NCBI GenBank assembly: GCA_903953805.1
Contig: CAJBLC010000007.1
Location: 1-38,420 of the forward strand
Direction of reading: 5' to 3'
Length of the DNA: 38,420 nucleotides
Source of the DNA: an uncultured Actinomycetes bacterium
GTDB lineage: Bacteria; Actinomycetota; Actinomycetes; Nanopelagicales; Nanopelagicaceae
A program made the translations under genes and the position numbers. Positions 1-8,192 of this stretch are shown here, piece by piece. The notes under the pieces are model-generated. The model ran no database searches, was not told the origin of the DNA, and saw only the letters and a list, made by a program, of their open reading frames with translations. The first letter of the stretch is position 1; each line of letters starts with the position of its first letter.

Positions 1-704
1 CGGATAATTGTCTCGGTGCTCTCGGGTTCAGTGAAGCAGGCTGAGTTCTTGATTGTTTCAGCCATCTCGGAAAGCTGAGTCGTTGTCGCGACATATGCCA
101 GAAGAACTCCGCCCGGCTCTAGAACTTCTTGTGCCATATCGACGCACTCCCACGGTGCCAACATATCGAGAACAATTCGATCGTACTTCTCTTGACGATT
201 GACCTCATCTTGAAGTGATCCGACCGTAAGGGACCAATTGGCAGGCTTGCCCCGGAAGTAATCTGTGACATTCTTTGTTGCAATATCGGCGAACTCAACG
301 CGTCGTTCAAAGGAATCAACTTTTCCATCGTTACCTACTGCGCGAAGCAGGGTGATAGTAAGTGCACCAGAGCCGACTCCTGCTTCAAGAACTCTTGACC
401 CGGGTGCGATATCAGCAACACCAACAATCATTGCGGCATCTTTTGGGTAGACAATCGTCGCGCCACGTGGCATTGATAGAACATAATCAGAGAGCAGTGG
501 GCGAAATGCGAGAAACTTCAGTCCCGCAGTCGTCTCTACAACGCTTCCTTCTGGGAGACCAACAATCTGGTCGTGAATTAACCAGCCACGGTGAGTGTGC
601 CACTCGCCCGCCTCTTTGAGGGTGATGGTGTGCAATTTACCCTTGGCATCCGTGAGTTGAACACGATCTCCATAGTGAAAGAGGGCTTTCTCGCTCGCGC
701 TCAT
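1..704 (-). CDS. trmI: tRNA (adenine-58-N1)-methyltransferase TrmI, 3' end cut by window
   Basis: SAM-dependent methylase that forms m1A58 in the T-loop of tRNAs. The frame opens at ATG 704-702 and reads 234 codons without a stop to the window edge, so the C-terminus is missing. The family's N-terminal beta-barrel region comes first. It is followed by a Rossmann fold with motif I near residue 110 (LEAGVGSGALT) and an acidic motif near residue 170 (DRIVLDMLAPWE), both typical of TrmI/TrmA58. The start overlaps the HAD gene stop as ATGA, so it is probably the third gene of metH-HAD-trmI. In many actinobacteria trmI lies close to the proteasome genes, which would be beyond this edge. Family call is firm. 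Confidence 0.93.
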   Translation of the reverse strand, partial: MSASEKALFHYGDRVQLTDAKGKLHTITLKEAGEWHTHRGWLIHDQIVGLPEGSVVETTAGLKFLAFRPLLSDYVLSMPRGATIVYPKDAAMIVGVADIAPGSRVLEAGVGSGALTITLLRAVGNDGKVDSFERRVEFADIATKNVTDYFRGKPANWSLTVGSLQDEVNRQEKYDRIVLDMLAPWECVDMAQEVLEPGGVLLAYVATTTQLSEMAETIKNSACFTEPESTETII

Positions 705-1375
705 GCATCCATCCGTTCAGTAAAGAGCGAAGAGATCTCCGCAAGGCTCAAGTCTACTAAAGAGTCCACCACTCGAGTCCGAGGGCCTGCTTCGACCTCA
801 ACAATGTGCGGAATAGCTAAGACCCAAGCACCGGAGGCTCGAGCGGAGGAAATTCCGGTGAGCGAATCCTCAAGGATCAATGATTTCGAGATATCAACGT
901 TAAGTTGTGTCGCTGCAGTGAGGTAAGACTCTGGATCCGGTTTGCTATTGCGGACATCATTTGAAGAGATACTCACGGAGAAAACATCCGATCCAATATT
1001 GGAGAGAGTTGCATCGACAAGAACTCGTGGACTTGCCGAGACTAAGCCCATTGGAACTCCAAGCGACTTGATCTCATTCAGTAACTCTCGAGCTCCTGGC
1101 ATGAAATTAAGTGAGTGTGAGAATTTTGAAGAAACGAGAGATACAAGTTCTTCAACGAAGAACTCCGGATCTTCAGCTTGGGCCAGTTCATGCATGTATC
1201 GCCCAACTCGTGGGAGTGGTCCCCCAAGACAATGACGTTGATCATCCGATGTCCAGGCGTATCCATAACGGGCCATGAGCTCTGTCTCAGATTCAAGCCA
1301 ATATGGTTCGGTGTCGACCAGGGTTCCATCCATATCGAAGAAGACTGCTTGAAAATTTTGTAAAGAGGTATCCAT
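701..1375 (-). CDS. HAD-superfamily (subfamily IA) phosphatase
   Basis: Predicted soluble phosphohydrolase or phosphomutase of 224 residues; substrate unknown. All four HAD motifs are present: DMDGTLVDT near residue 14 (nucleophile and acid aspartates), VSASPR near 112, the lysine of NSKPDPESY near 145, and LEDSLTGISSA near 165. The cap domain between motifs I and II is the helical type of beta-phosphoglucomutase-like enzymes. Its ATG shares one base with the metH stop (TGATG), and its own stop overlaps trmI (ATGA), which implies translational coupling. Position between metH and trmI does not reveal the substrate; a housekeeping role in clearing a phosphorylated metabolite is a guess. Confidence 0.88.
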   Translation of the reverse strand: MDTSLQNFQAVFFDMDGTLVDTEPYWLESETELMARYGYAWTSDDQRHCLGGPLPRVGRYMHELAQAEDPEFFVEELVSLVSSKFSHSLNFMPGARELLNEIKSLGVPMGLVSASPRVLVDATLSNIGSDVFSVSISSNDVRNSKPDPESYLTAATQLNVDISKSLILEDSLTGISSARASGAWVLAIPHIVEVEAGPRTRVVDSLVDLSLAEISSLFTERMDA

Positions 1376-4300
1376 CAGTTTGCGTTGAAATATTTCGCCT
1401 CGGGATGATGAACGATAATGGCAGATGTAGATTGTTCAGGATGGAGTTGGAACTCATCCGAGAGTTCGACACCGATCCGTTCCGGATTGAGCAATTCACA
1501 GAGTTGAACTTGTTGTTCAAGATCTGGACAGGCCGGATAACCAAATGAATAACGGGAGCCTCGATACCCTTGATCGAGAATCTCAGGCAGATCCTTCGAA
1601 TCTTCGGAAGAGAAGCCAATCTCATCACGAATACGGGCGTGCCAATGTTCAGCAAGTGCCTCTGTTAATTGAACAGAGAGTCCGTGGAGTTCTAGGTATT
1701 CTCGATAATTGTTTGCCTCAAAGAGCTTCGCAGTTGCTTCGCTCACAGACTGCCCCATGGTGACAACGTGGAAAGAGACAACATCAATCTCCCCACTCTC
1801 CTTGCTTCTAAAGAAATCACTGAGACAGAGGCGGCGATCTCGACTCTGGCGAGGGAAGGAAAATCTCACTCGCTCTTTACCTTGGTCTGGACCTTCGTGG
1901 TGCAAGATGACGAGGTCATTGCCTTCGCTATAACAAGAGAAATATCCATAAACGACTGCGGCATTGAGCCAACCCTGGGATTGAACTTCGTTGAGCAATG
2001 CACGAAGTCGAGGCCTACCCTCATCCTCAACCATCCGCTCATATTCACCGCGGTTGCCCTTTAGCCCCCATTGGCCGACGAAGAGTGCGCGCTCATCGAG
2101 CATGCCGAGATACTCCTGAAGAGCTATACCTTTAACGATTCGCGAACCGAAGAATGGCGCCTTCGGAACGGGATTATTCGATGCCACATCAGAGCGAGTA
2201 GTATCGAGGTTCGGTTCCCGATTGAGTCGAGTGTTGGGAGTACGGCGCTCGCGAAGTGGCGGAAGGGAGACCGAGCTATCCCCGCGCTTCATTGCGATCA
2301 TCGCATCCATGAGACGCAGGCCTTCGAAGGCATCCTTCGCATATCGAACCGTCCCTGGGAAGGCATTTGCGAGATCATCTTCGACAAAACTACGAGTGAG
2401 GGCGGCGCCTCCAAGAATCACTGGCCACTTTTGATCCAGACCTCTGCTCGTCAGCTCTTCAAGATTCTCTTTCATGATCACTGTTGACTTCACGAGTAGG
2501 CCGGACATGCCAATGACATCTACGTTGTTCTGCTCAGCGGCATCGATAATTTGATTCACGGTCTGCTTAATTCCGATATTGACCGTCGTATAACCATTGT
2601 TACTTAAAATTATATCTACGAGATTCTTACCTATATCGTGGACGTCACCCTTTACGGTTGCAAGGAGAATTGAACCCCGGCCTTCGTCATCGGTCTTCTC
2701 CATATGAGGCTCAAGGATCGCGACCGCTGATTTCATGACTTCGGCGCTTTGTAGCACGAATGGAAGTTGCATCTCCCCTTTACCAAAGAGTTCGCCGACG
2801 ACCTTCATACCCGAGAGAAGATGATCATTGATGATTGCTAACGGCTTAATGCCTGTCTCCATCGCTTCGAAGAGATCAGCCTCGAGACCAACCTTCTCTC
2901 CGTCGATGATTCGTCGTTCCAATCGTTCGGCAAGAGGCAAGGCGGCAAGTTCTGCAGCTCTACTCAACTTACTTGAGCGCACTTCTACACCATCAAACAA
3001 TTCCAAGAATTTGGAGAGGGGATCGTATGAAAGATTTCCGTCGGTGTCATAGGCACGGCGATCGTAGATGAGATCAAGAGCCACTGACTTAACTTCTTCT
3101 TCGATTCTCGCCATCGGTGTGATCTTTGATGGATGGACGATCGCGGAATCTAATCCAGCCCGCACTGCTTCGGCGAGGAAGACTGAGTTGAGGACGATGC
3201 GGGCGGCCGGATTCAATCCAAATGAGACATTAGAAACACCAAGTGTTGTCTGAACGGATGGGTAAAGCTTCTTTAGTTCGGCGATCGCATTCAACGTCTC
3301 AATACCATCGCGACGAGTCTCTTCCTGGCCAGTGGCAATTGGGAATGTAAGACAGTCAATCAAAATATCCTCAACTGCCATTCCCCAGTTCTTCGTGAGA
3401 TCTTCAATGAGGCGCGTCGCAACTCGTACCTTCCACTCTGCAGTTCGTGCCTGGCCTTCCTCATCAATTGTGAGTGCCACGACCGCCGCACCATGTTCTC
3501 TCACAAGAGGCATTATTCGAGCGAAACGACTCGTTGGCCCATCACCATCTTCATAGTTAACAGAATTGATCAGGCTGCGTCCGCCTAAATGTTCTAATCC
3601 AGCCTTGAGAACCGCTGGTTCAGTTGAATCAAGCATGATTGGAAGAGTTGATGTTGTCGCCAAACGAGAGGCTAGCTCGGTCATATCTTTTACGCCATCG
3701 CGACCTACATAGTCAACGGAGAGATCCAGCATGTGCGCACCATCGCGAATCTGGTCACGAGCTATCTCAAGGCAGGTCTGCCAATCCTCAGAGATCAGAG
3801 CATCGCGGAAAGCTCGAGAACCGTTTGCATTCGTCTTCTCACCGATTGCTAAATACGCATTATCTTGTCGAAAGGCGACGAACTGATAGAGCGAGGAAGC
3901 ACCAATCTCTCGTTGCGGCGCTCTCGCTGGGGTTGAACGGGCTCCGACACGATCTACGACCGCTTTCAGATGATCTGGCGTAGTTCCACAACAGCCGCCG
4001 ATCAGCGAGATTCCAAACTCGTTCACAAAATTTGAAAGGTATTCCGCAAGTTCGCTTGGAGATAATGGGTAGATCGCTCCCGTCGCACCAAGGATTGGTA
4101 GGCCAGCATTTGGCATGACCGAAATCTTTGCAGTGGAGTTCTTACTGAGAACACGCAAATGTTCTGACATCTCCGCCGGCCCCGTCGCGCAATTGAGACC
4201 GATTAAATCAATGCCCAATGGTTCGAGTGCATTAAGCGCTGCCCCGATCTCAGAACCTAGGAGCATTGTTCCTGTCGTTTCGACCGTAACCTGAGCGATA

Positions 4301-4866
4301 AGAACGATATCTCGCCCGGATTTATCAATGGCGCGTCGTGCACCATTTACTGCCGCCTTCGCTTGGAGCAGATCTTGAGTGGTCTCGATTAAGAGTGCAT
4401 CAACTCCGCCATCGATGAGCCCCTGCGATGCGACTTCATAACTCTCTCGGAGCTTCTCATATTCAACATGCAGCAATGTAGGAAGTTTGGTGCCTGGACC
4501 TAATGAACCTAGGACCCATCGTGGCTTGTCGGGAGTTGAGAATCGATCGGCGCAGTCGCGTGCGATCTTGGCTCCTGCGATTGCCAATTCATAAATGCGA
4601 TCTTCAATTCCATACTCGGCGAGATTCGCCCAGTTTGCTCCAAAGGTATTTGTCTCGATGGCATCCACACCAACCGCCAAGTAAGCATCATGTACCTTGG
4701 AGACGATATCTGGACGTGAGACATTAAGAATCTCATTGCAACCTTCGTGGCTTTGGAAATCATCGAGAGTGGGATTCTCGGCCTGGAGCATCGTTCCCAT
4801 GGCGCCATCGGCGATCACAGTCCTCTGAGCAAGGGCAGTGCGCAGTGTCGAAGATTGGTTATTCAT
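1375..4866 (-). CDS. metH: Cobalamin-dependent methionine synthase MetH
   Basis: Transfers methyl from 5-methyl-THF to homocysteine through cobalamin, forming methionine. The 1163-residue protein has the full order of modules. The homocysteine domain carries zinc cysteines in GLNCATGP (about residue 226) and GGCCGTTP (292-293). The pterin domain spans about 325-600. The B12 cap and Rossmann domains contain the DVHDIG cobalt-ligating histidine (about 743). The C-terminal reactivation domain contains RGSRYSFGYPACPD near 1100. I prefer ATG 4866 over a TTG at 4875, because TAACCT (4880-4875) lies exactly 8 nt before the ATG, as for a leaderless transcript, and the TTG would overlap that hexamer. 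No cobalamin riboswitch fits in the 32-nt gap after mshC. Presence of MetH implies a supply of B12. Confidence 0.95.
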   Translation of the reverse strand: MNNQSSTLRTALAQRTVIADGAMGTMLQAENPTLDDFQSHEGCNEILNVSRPDIVSKVHDAYLAVGVDAIETNTFGANWANLAEYGIEDRIYELAIAGAKIARDCADRFSTPDKPRWVLGSLGPGTKLPTLLHVEYEKLRESYEVASQGLIDGGVDALLIETTQDLLQAKAAVNGARRAIDKSGRDIVLIAQVTVETTGTMLLGSEIGAALNALEPLGIDLIGLNCATGPAEMSEHLRVLSKNSTAKISVMPNAGLPILGATGAIYPLSPSELAEYLSNFVNEFGISLIGGCCGTTPDHLKAVVDRVGARSTPARAPQREIGASSLYQFVAFRQDNAYLAIGEKTNANGSRAFRDALISEDWQTCLEIARDQIRDGAHMLDLSVDYVGRDGVKDMTELASRLATTSTLPIMLDSTEPAVLKAGLEHLGGRSLINSVNYEDGDGPTSRFARIMPLVREHGAAVVALTIDEEGQARTAEWKVRVATRLIEDLTKNWGMAVEDILIDCLTFPIATGQEETRRDGIETLNAIAELKKLYPSVQTTLGVSNVSFGLNPAARIVLNSVFLAEAVRAGLDSAIVHPSKITPMARIEEEVKSVALDLIYDRRAYDTDGNLSYDPLSKFLELFDGVEVRSSKLSRAAELAALPLAERLERRIIDGEKVGLEADLFEAMETGIKPLAIINDHLLSGMKVVGELFGKGEMQLPFVLQSAEVMKSAVAILEPHMEKTDDEGRGSILLATVKGDVHDIGKNLVDIILSNNGYTTVNIGIKQTVNQIIDAAEQNNVDVIGMSGLLVKSTVIMKENLEELTSRGLDQKWPVILGGAALTRSFVEDDLANAFPGTVRYAKDAFEGLRLMDAMIAMKRGDSSVSLPPLRERRTPNTRLNREPNLDTTRSDVASNNPVPKAPFFGSRIVKGIALQEYLGMLDERALFVGQWGLKGNRGEYERMVEDEGRPRLRALLNEVQSQGWLNAAVVYGYFSCYSEGNDLVILHHEGPDQGKERVRFSFPRQSRDRRLCLSDFFRSKESGEIDVVSFHVVTMGQSVSEATAKLFEANNYREYLELHGLSVQLTEALAEHWHARIRDEIGFSSEDSKDLPEILDQGYRGSRYSFGYPACPDLEQQVQLCELLNPERIGVELSDEFQLHPEQSTSAIIVHHPEAKYFNAN

Positions 4867-4874
4867 ATGAGGCA

Positions 4875-4880
4875 AGGTTA
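4875..4880 (-). promoter_or_regulatory. Putative leaderless -10 element of metH
   Basis: TAACCT on the minus strand lies 8 nt before the chosen metH ATG (4866). It matches the TAnnnT pattern seen before eight other genes in this window. No convincing -35 is visible. Confidence 0.45.
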
Positions 4881-4898
4881 TAGGAGTCAGGCCTCAAA

Positions 4899-6140
4899 CT
4901 ATAAAGCGAGACCAAGCAAGGCATCGATGAGTCGAGATAGCTCGCCTGCTCCCCCTGCAACGAGCGAGTTGCCATCGAGAGTCTCTTGGGCCCATGTCTC
5001 CAGCGCTTTGAGAGCCGCAGGAGTATCGAGATTATTGGCAACAGCATTAACTATGGCTTGAGATGTTGATTGAACTGCAACAACCTCTTCCCGAGCTAAA
5101 GCGGTACGGATCTTCGTTACGGCTTCCGTTGCGCGACTCAACTTATCGGCTGACCACATACGATCCGATTGGTAGTGATCTCTAAGCAGGGCATACCTAA
5201 TCAGAACCGGATCGACTCCATCACTTAAGAGAGTTGAGACAAAGACCAAATTCCCTTTGCTCTTGCTCATCTTTTCACCGTCAAGACCAACCATGCCGCT
5301 ATGAACATAATCTTTAGCAAAGGGGCGACCTAACAGGGCGGCGCCCTGAGCGGCACTCATGAAGTGATGTGGAAAGACTAGATCTGAACCTCCGCCTTGC
5401 AGATCGATAGATGGTCCAGTCCCTGTTGATTCAAGATAGTGCTCACCGAGCAGATATCGAAGAGCAATCACACAGCATTCAATATGCCAACCTGGTCGAC
5501 CAAAACCGTGGGAACTCTCCCATCCCGGTTCACCGTCGCGATGAGATAGCCAGAGAATGGGATCGAGTGGATGCTTCTTCCCTACACGCCCAGGGTCTCC
5601 GCCCTTCTCAGAAAATGCTGTGATTGCATCAGGCAGTGGGAGTGGTAGGTCAGAGAGAAAGGTGGTGATGTCGAAGTAGAGATCGCCATCTAATTGATAA
5701 ACAAATCCATTCCTATCCATGACCGTAATCGCATCATCAATCAGATCCATCACTGATGTAGCTGGAACAAAATCTTGAGGCGGTAAGACGTGGAGTGCAG
5801 TCATATCCGATCGGTAGAGATCAATCTGGTCAGAGGCCAAAGTTCGCCAATCAACGCTATCTCTGGTCGCTCGCTCCAAAAGTGGCTCATCAATGTCCGT
5901 AATATTTTCAACAAACGAAACGCTCGCACCTTGGATTTTCCGGTAACGATGAATCAAATCGAAGGCTAGATAAGTAGCCGCATGCCCTAGATGGGTAGCG
6001 TCATAGGGGGTGATCCCACATACATACATCGAGAAATCACTCTTCTTCTCCAGGCTTTGAACGCCAGAAGTCGTCTTCAGTGTCAGAGACGGGAGGTCGC
6101 TCTCAATCGGAGGAATATAAAAACTCGGCCACGAATTCAT
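4899..6140 (-). CDS. mshC: L-cysteine:GlcN-Ins ligase MshC (mycothiol synthesis)
   Basis: ATP-dependent ligation of cysteine to glucosaminyl-inositol, the penultimate step of mycothiol synthesis. The 413-residue protein is related to cysteinyl-tRNA synthetase but shows MshC features: MYVCGITPYDATHLGHA near residues 38-54 (zinc Cys41 and the HIGH-like HLGH), GWHIECC at 217-223, FPHH at 256-259 and KMSKS at 290-294. It ends at about 410 residues and lacks the anticodon-binding extension of CysS. TAGACT lies 8 nt before the ATG, so a leaderless transcript is likely. It sits just downstream of the phosphomutase/DUF3090/SCO1664 trio, a common actinobacterial arrangement. No other mycothiol gene (mshA, mshB, mshD) is in the window. 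Confidence 0.95.
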   Translation of the reverse strand: MNSWPSFYIPPIESDLPSLTLKTTSGVQSLEKKSDFSMYVCGITPYDATHLGHAATYLAFDLIHRYRKIQGASVSFVENITDIDEPLLERATRDSVDWRTLASDQIDLYRSDMTALHVLPPQDFVPATSVMDLIDDAITVMDRNGFVYQLDGDLYFDITTFLSDLPLPLPDAITAFSEKGGDPGRVGKKHPLDPILWLSHRDGEPGWESSHGFGRPGWHIECCVIALRYLLGEHYLESTGTGPSIDLQGGGSDLVFPHHFMSAAQGAALLGRPFAKDYVHSGMVGLDGEKMSKSKGNLVFVSTLLSDGVDPVLIRYALLRDHYQSDRMWSADKLSRATEAVTKIRTALAREEVVAVQSTSQAIVNAVANNLDTPAALKALETWAQETLDGNSLVAGGAGELSRLIDALLGLAL

Positions 6141-6148
6141 AGAGGTCG

Positions 6149-6154
6149 AGTCTA
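6149..6154 (-). promoter_or_regulatory. Putative leaderless -10 element of mshC
   Basis: Minus-strand TATAGACT contains TAGACT ending 8 nt before the mshC ATG at 6140. It lies in the 46-nt gap after the SCO1664-family gene, so mshC and metH could have their own transcription start. Confidence 0.45.
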
Positions 6155-6186
6155 TACGGGTAAACGGCGTTGAGCCCGAGCAACTC

Positions 6187-6876
6187 CTAGAAGGGTGGCC
6201 AAGGAACCGCGGGCCAATCTTCTGAAGGCATTGGAAATAGTCCAGTACTTAATAGCCGCTCGGCCCTCATCAAAAAGGCAGCGAACTCCTCTTCCGAGAT
6301 CAATCCGATATATCTCTCTGGATCGAGGGTCTCTCCCAGCGTTCTCAGCGACTTCTCTTCCTGAGGGGTGATCGGCTCATTGGCGAATTGCCAGAGCACT
6401 GTCCTCAATTTATCTTCGGTATGAAAAGTTAGTCCATGGTCGCAACCGAGAATACGCCCATCTTCTAATGGAAGAAGATGGCCAAATTTACGATCAGTAT
6501 TATTTAACAGAATATCCAAAAAAGCGATATCTCTTATCTCTGGCGATGTTGATGATGCAAGAGTTGAGAGATCAATTGATTCATCAATCTCAATCCATCG
6601 TTGGACTGAGCCAATCCCGAATGGCCCCTCTCGTAGGACAGTCTCCGGAATAACGGATAGCCCTAAATCTTCTGAGAGTTGGAATGCCGCTACCTCTCGA
6701 CCGGCGAGATTACCTTCGGGGAAATCCCACAATGGTCTCTCTCCAGCGCCTGGTTTATAGATGACCTTGAAAGGTTGATCATCGCCGGTGGTCAATTCGC
6801 AGAGCAGCGTGGCATTGGATGCATCAACGAGTCGCCCAATAATCGAGAGTTCTCCGTTTATGAGTGAAGGGATCAA
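6187..6876 (-). CDS. SCO1664-family kinase-like protein (PI3/4-kinase-like fold)
   Basis: Conserved actinobacterial protein of unknown substrate. It has kinase-like landmarks: a putative ATP lysine in VIYKPGAGERP (about residue 41), a catalytic-loop-like NNTDRKFGH (Asp about 128) and a metal-binding-like CDHGLTFH (Asp about 146). These resemble PI3/4-kinase or HipA-type folds. I place the start at TTG 6876, which overlaps the DUF3090 stop as TTGA and yields a 229-residue protein beginning just before NGELSIIGRL, where relatives normally start. An upstream ATG at 6936 would overlap DUF3090 by 64 nt. It follows phosphomutase and DUF3090 and precedes mshC. Biochemical role unknown. Confidence 0.8.
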   Translation of the reverse strand: MIPSLINGELSIIGRLVDASNATLLCELTTGDDQPFKVIYKPGAGERPLWDFPEGNLAGREVAAFQLSEDLGLSVIPETVLREGPFGIGSVQRWIEIDESIDLSTLASSTSPEIRDIAFLDILLNNTDRKFGHLLPLEDGRILGCDHGLTFHTEDKLRTVLWQFANEPITPQEEKSLRTLGETLDPERYIGLISEEEFAAFLMRAERLLSTGLFPMPSEDWPAVPWPPF

Positions 6877-7436
6877 CGACGGTAACCATTTGCTCTTGGG
6901 CAGAGATGGCCATCCATATTGATGGGCAGACCACAAAATGGGCAGACCTGTCTTCCTGCTGAGACCACAGCCTCGCTACGTTCTACAAAGGATTTTGCTT
7001 GATAGATGCGCAATGAGACGATGATGAGGTCTGGAGCATCCTCAATCTGGGCGGCCTCATCATCATCGAGTAAGTCGACTATCTCTTCATTCCCAATTGC
7101 TTGGATTTGAATCCCAATTCGTTGACTATCTTCATCCCAACTAATTCCGATGATTCCAACACGAAAATCTTCATCAATGGGAAATTCCAGTGGTTCGTTA
7201 TCGCGCTTAAACGGGACCGAAAGTTCATCAATGCTTGCCGAGCCAGATGCCTTCACTTCTCGGATCAAAGTCTTTAAGCGTTCAGCAAGCGCTTGGACTT
7301 GATTCTTCTCAACAACCACCGATGAGAGTCCAGAGGCGCTTCGTGCTTGGAGAAAGAAAGTTCGTTCCCCGGGAACGCCAACTGTTCCGGTTGTAAATCG
7401 ATCTACTGGGTCGTGAATAACGGTAATCCGACTCAT
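6873..7436 (-). CDS. DUF3090 family protein, possible zinc-binding C-terminus
   Basis: Conserved actinobacterial protein of 187 residues with no known activity. The body reads like a soluble alpha/beta domain. The last 23 residues carry CPFCG (Cys165, Cys168) followed by GHLCPRANGYRR (His177, Cys179), a C-x2-C...H-x-C set that could hold zinc. The extreme C-terminal PRANGYRR is typical of the family. Start and stop overlap the neighbours by 4 nt (ATGA with the phosphomutase, TTGA with the SCO1664 gene), so the three genes are almost certainly co-translated and act together. Function is not known from the sequence. Confidence 0.85.
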   Translation of the reverse strand: MSRITVIHDPVDRFTTGTVGVPGERTFFLQARSASGLSSVVVEKNQVQALAERLKTLIREVKASGSASIDELSVPFKRDNEPLEFPIDEDFRVGIIGISWDEDSQRIGIQIQAIGNEEIVDLLDDDEAAQIEDAPDLIIVSLRIYQAKSFVERSEAVVSAGRQVCPFCGLPINMDGHLCPRANGYRR

Positions 7437-8143
7437 CTCTTGCGGTTTCCCTTAGTTGAAGTATTCGAGATAGCTCCGGCTCCCCCACCCAATGTGGAGT
7501 CAATGTGGGCTGCGAGTGAGCTGTTGAGATGAGATGTCGAATTCACAAAATTCACGACAGGTGATCCATCGTTAATAGAGATCTTAGTTATTGAAGCCGG
7601 CTCGATCGCAATACGTTGGAATTGATCGAGATGAAGTCCCAAATATCCCGCAACAATAGATTTAATAACATCGCCATGAGAGACAAAGATCGTGGTCTTT
7701 CCTGGGAGCGCCAGATCTGCGATGGATTCTGAACTTCTGGATGCCATCTCCAAGAAACTTTCGCCATCAGGGAATCTGACAGTAGAAGGTCGGCGTTGGA
7801 TCTCTCGCCAGAGTGGTCGTTTAGAGAGGCTACCGATTTTTTTGCCACTCCAACTTCCGTAATCCATCTCAATAATTCCGGAATCACGAATAAGTTCAAT
7901 CCCCTTATGCGAAGCAAGGAATGGCGCAATTGTTTGGCGGGCTCGTAACAACGGGCTCGTAACAACGCGATTGACCGCAAACCCATCTTGCTTGAGTGAA
8001 TCAAGGTATGTGGCGAGAAGTTGGGCTTCTCTAACTCCCCGTTCAGATAATCCAACTGTCTTGTCGCGACCAGCCAATATTGCTTTGAGATTGGCAGTGG
8101 AATGCGCATGTCGAATCAGGAGTATCTGGGTAGGACGCGTCAT
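7433..8143 (-). CDS. Histidine phosphatase-family protein (MSMEG_4193-like phosphomutase)
   Basis: Phosphoglycerate-mutase-fold enzyme of 236 residues, probably a phosphatase or phosphomutase with unknown substrate. Visible catalytic set: LIRHAHST with phospho-accepting His12, SPLLRARQT (Arg near 67), acidic IIEMDYG (Glu92) and FVSHGDV with His156. The C-terminal tail of about 30 residues is rich in Ser, Gly and Asn and looks disordered. It is first in the trio with DUF3090 and the SCO1664-like protein. TAGCCT lies 6 nt before the ATG, facing an identical hexamer for the divergent reductase gene. In actinobacteria this subfamily is usually found with the two following genes and near mshC. Confidence 0.88.
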   Translation of the reverse strand: MTRPTQILLIRHAHSTANLKAILAGRDKTVGLSERGVREAQLLATYLDSLKQDGFAVNRVVTSPLLRARQTIAPFLASHKGIELIRDSGIIEMDYGSWSGKKIGSLSKRPLWREIQRRPSTVRFPDGESFLEMASRSSESIADLALPGKTTIFVSHGDVIKSIVAGYLGLHLDQFQRIAIEPASITKISINDGSPVVNFVNSTSHLNSSLAAHIDSTLGGGAGAISNTSTKGNRKR

Positions 8144-8149
8144 ATCTCT

Positions 8150-8155
8150 AGGCTA
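8150..8155 (-). promoter_or_regulatory. Putative leaderless -10 element of the phosphomutase gene
   Basis: Minus-strand TAGCCT lies 6 nt before the ATG at 8143. With the plus-strand TAGCCT at 8180-8185 it forms an 8-bp inverted repeat (AGGCTACC...GGTAGCCT) in a 49-nt divergent intergenic region. Confidence 0.5.
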
Positions 8156-8179
8156 CCGAGAAAACTGGGGTTGCGTTGG

Positions 8180-8185
8180 TAGCCT
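8180..8185 (+). promoter_or_regulatory. Putative leaderless -10 element of the aldo/keto reductase gene
   Basis: TAGCCT preceded by TGG (an extended -10 context) lies 7 nt before the ATG at 8193. No ribosome binding site is visible between it and the start codon. Confidence 0.5.
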
Positions 8186-8192
8186 TCCAGCC

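Noticed and set aside
3639..3983. Long open frame on the plus strand inside metH
   Set aside because: Low-complexity His/Arg/Ser-rich product with no family features; it is antisense to a strongly conserved part of metH and reflects codon bias.
4867..4898. Cobalamin or SAM riboswitch before metH
   Set aside because: Only 32 nt separate mshC and metH, far too short for either riboswitch class.
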